DNA of 64,000 bases from Ephydatia muelleri. Lineage: Eukaryota; Porifera; Demospongiae; Spongillida; Spongillidae. A model generated the notes under the pieces. That model worked only from the letters and a program-made list of their open reading frames with translations, had not been told where the DNA came from and searched no databases. A program made the position numbers and the translations under genes. Positions 63,530 through 64,000 of the stretch are shown here, one piece after another (position 1 is the stretch's first letter; each line of letters begins with the position of its first letter). The stretch is from NCBI GenBank assembly GCA_013339895.1, contig JABACO010000019.1:6344768-6408767 (forward strand), read 5' to 3'.

Positions 63530-64000
63530 TTATCATAAGAAATGTAATTCCAATGCATGGAACAACTATGCTTATCATAAGCAATTTATATCCAAAGCAT
63601 TACACAACTATACTTATCATAGGCAATTTAATTCCAATGCATGGCACAACTATGCTTATCATAAGCAATGCAGTGCACAACTATGCTTATAATAAGCCAT
63701 TTAATTCCAATGCATGGCACAACTATGCTTATCATAAGCAAATTAATACTAACGCATTGCACAACAATGCTTACCATAAGCAATGCAATGCACTTCTATG
63801 CTGATCATAAGCAATGCATTGCACAGCTGTGCTTATCATAAGCCATTAAATTCCAATGCATTGCACAACTTTGCTTATCATAAGAAATTTAATTCCAATG
63901 CATGGAACAATTATGCTTATCATAACTAATTTAATTCCAAAGCATTGCACAACTATACTTATAATAAGCAATATACTTCCAATGTATTGCACAACTGTGC
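63530..64000 (+). repeat. higher-order repeat copy cut by the window end
   Basis: The last ~470 bp repeat the variant order seen from 41870, 43060, 51850 and 52510 (AATGTAATTCCAATGCATGG, then AATTTATATCCAAAGC, then CTTCTATGCTGATCATAAGC). The array therefore continues past the window. Confidence 0.85.

Larger units (their letters stand above)
34095..64000. repeat. satellite family B, 31-bp and 42-bp units, about 30 kb, open at window end
   Basis: The whole interval is built from two related units. The 31-bp form reads GTGCACAACTATGC, TTATCATAAGCAATGCA. The 42-bp form has the same core, usually ATTGCACAACTATGC, TTATCATAAGC, followed by an extra 11 bp around TTTAATTCC. Roughly 700-850 units fit in 30 kb. 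Each has an odd palindrome GCTTATCATAAGC, and most 42-bp units also have a perfect palindrome CAATGCATTG. Because 42 is a multiple of three, two of three frames stay open over runs of 42-bp units on one strand and one on the other; 31-bp units shift the frame. No gene interrupts the array. Confidence 0.95.

Noticed and set aside
34145-63804. Well over a hundred ORFs of 60-179 codons in the array, as possible repetitive proteins
   Set aside because: They follow from a 42-bp unit without stops in some frames. Both strands are open at once, frames shift at every 31-bp unit, and there is no shared start context or domain.
34095-64000. CRISPR-like array of regular repeats
   Set aside because: There are no unique spacers: adjacent units are near-identical and directly abutting. 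The surrounding genes are eukaryotic with introns, and no cas genes are present.

Overview
The window is eukaryotic nuclear DNA, almost certainly from an invertebrate animal. The genes have many short GT-AG introns, their products resemble animal RTF1, ACOT8, LRRC47 and MCM5, and the DNA is AT-rich with few CpGs except at promoters. The compact gene spacing would fit a sponge, cnidarian or similar animal, but the sequence alone does not settle the lineage.

Genes (1-26 kb). Positions 1-4333 hold the 3' end of RTF1 (Paf1-associated elongation factor, + strand). A complete, intronless ankyrin-repeat gene (2060-3007, same strand) lies inside one RTF1 intron. A 2-kb spacer with three hairpin-forming MITE-like elements follows, then ACOT8 (peroxisomal acyl-CoA thioesterase, 4 exons, +). 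LRRC47 (4 exons, -) meets ACOT8 tail to tail. LRRC47 and MCM5 (19 exons, +, complete, 730 aa) are head to head, with only 132 bp between their start codons; that interval carries a perfect E2F-type site and a CACGTG E-box. I assembled the exon models by hand from splice sites, reading phase and similarity to the animal proteins. All four multi-exon models keep frame throughout.

Transition zone (26-29.3 kb). This part holds unrecognised minus-strand coding-like exons (about 26070-27820), an acidic low-complexity stretch, a duplicated TG-rich block, and a CpG-bearing promoter-like patch that shares two motifs with the LRRC47/MCM5 promoter.

Satellite (29.3-64 kb, running off the end). More than half the window is one related satellite family. 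An older, diverged part (family A, units of about 105-150 bp) runs in inverted orientation to about 30.8 kb and in direct orientation to about 34.1 kb. Family B, a mix of 31-bp and 42-bp units, fills the remaining 30 kb. The 31-bp unit matches the part of family A lying between two TTGCACAA direct repeats around a central palindrome, so B probably arose by amplifying that core. B has higher-order repeats at several scales (284 bp, about 660 bp, about 1.19 kb, 8-10 kb) and a recurrent inverted module. The many repetitive reading frames in it follow from a 42-bp (14-codon) unit; I do not regard them as genes.

The four recognised genes act in transcription elongation, peroxisomal lipid metabolism, a poorly characterised LRR/B3-B4 function, and DNA replication licensing. 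Apart from the shared LRRC47/MCM5 promoter, I see no functional link between them.
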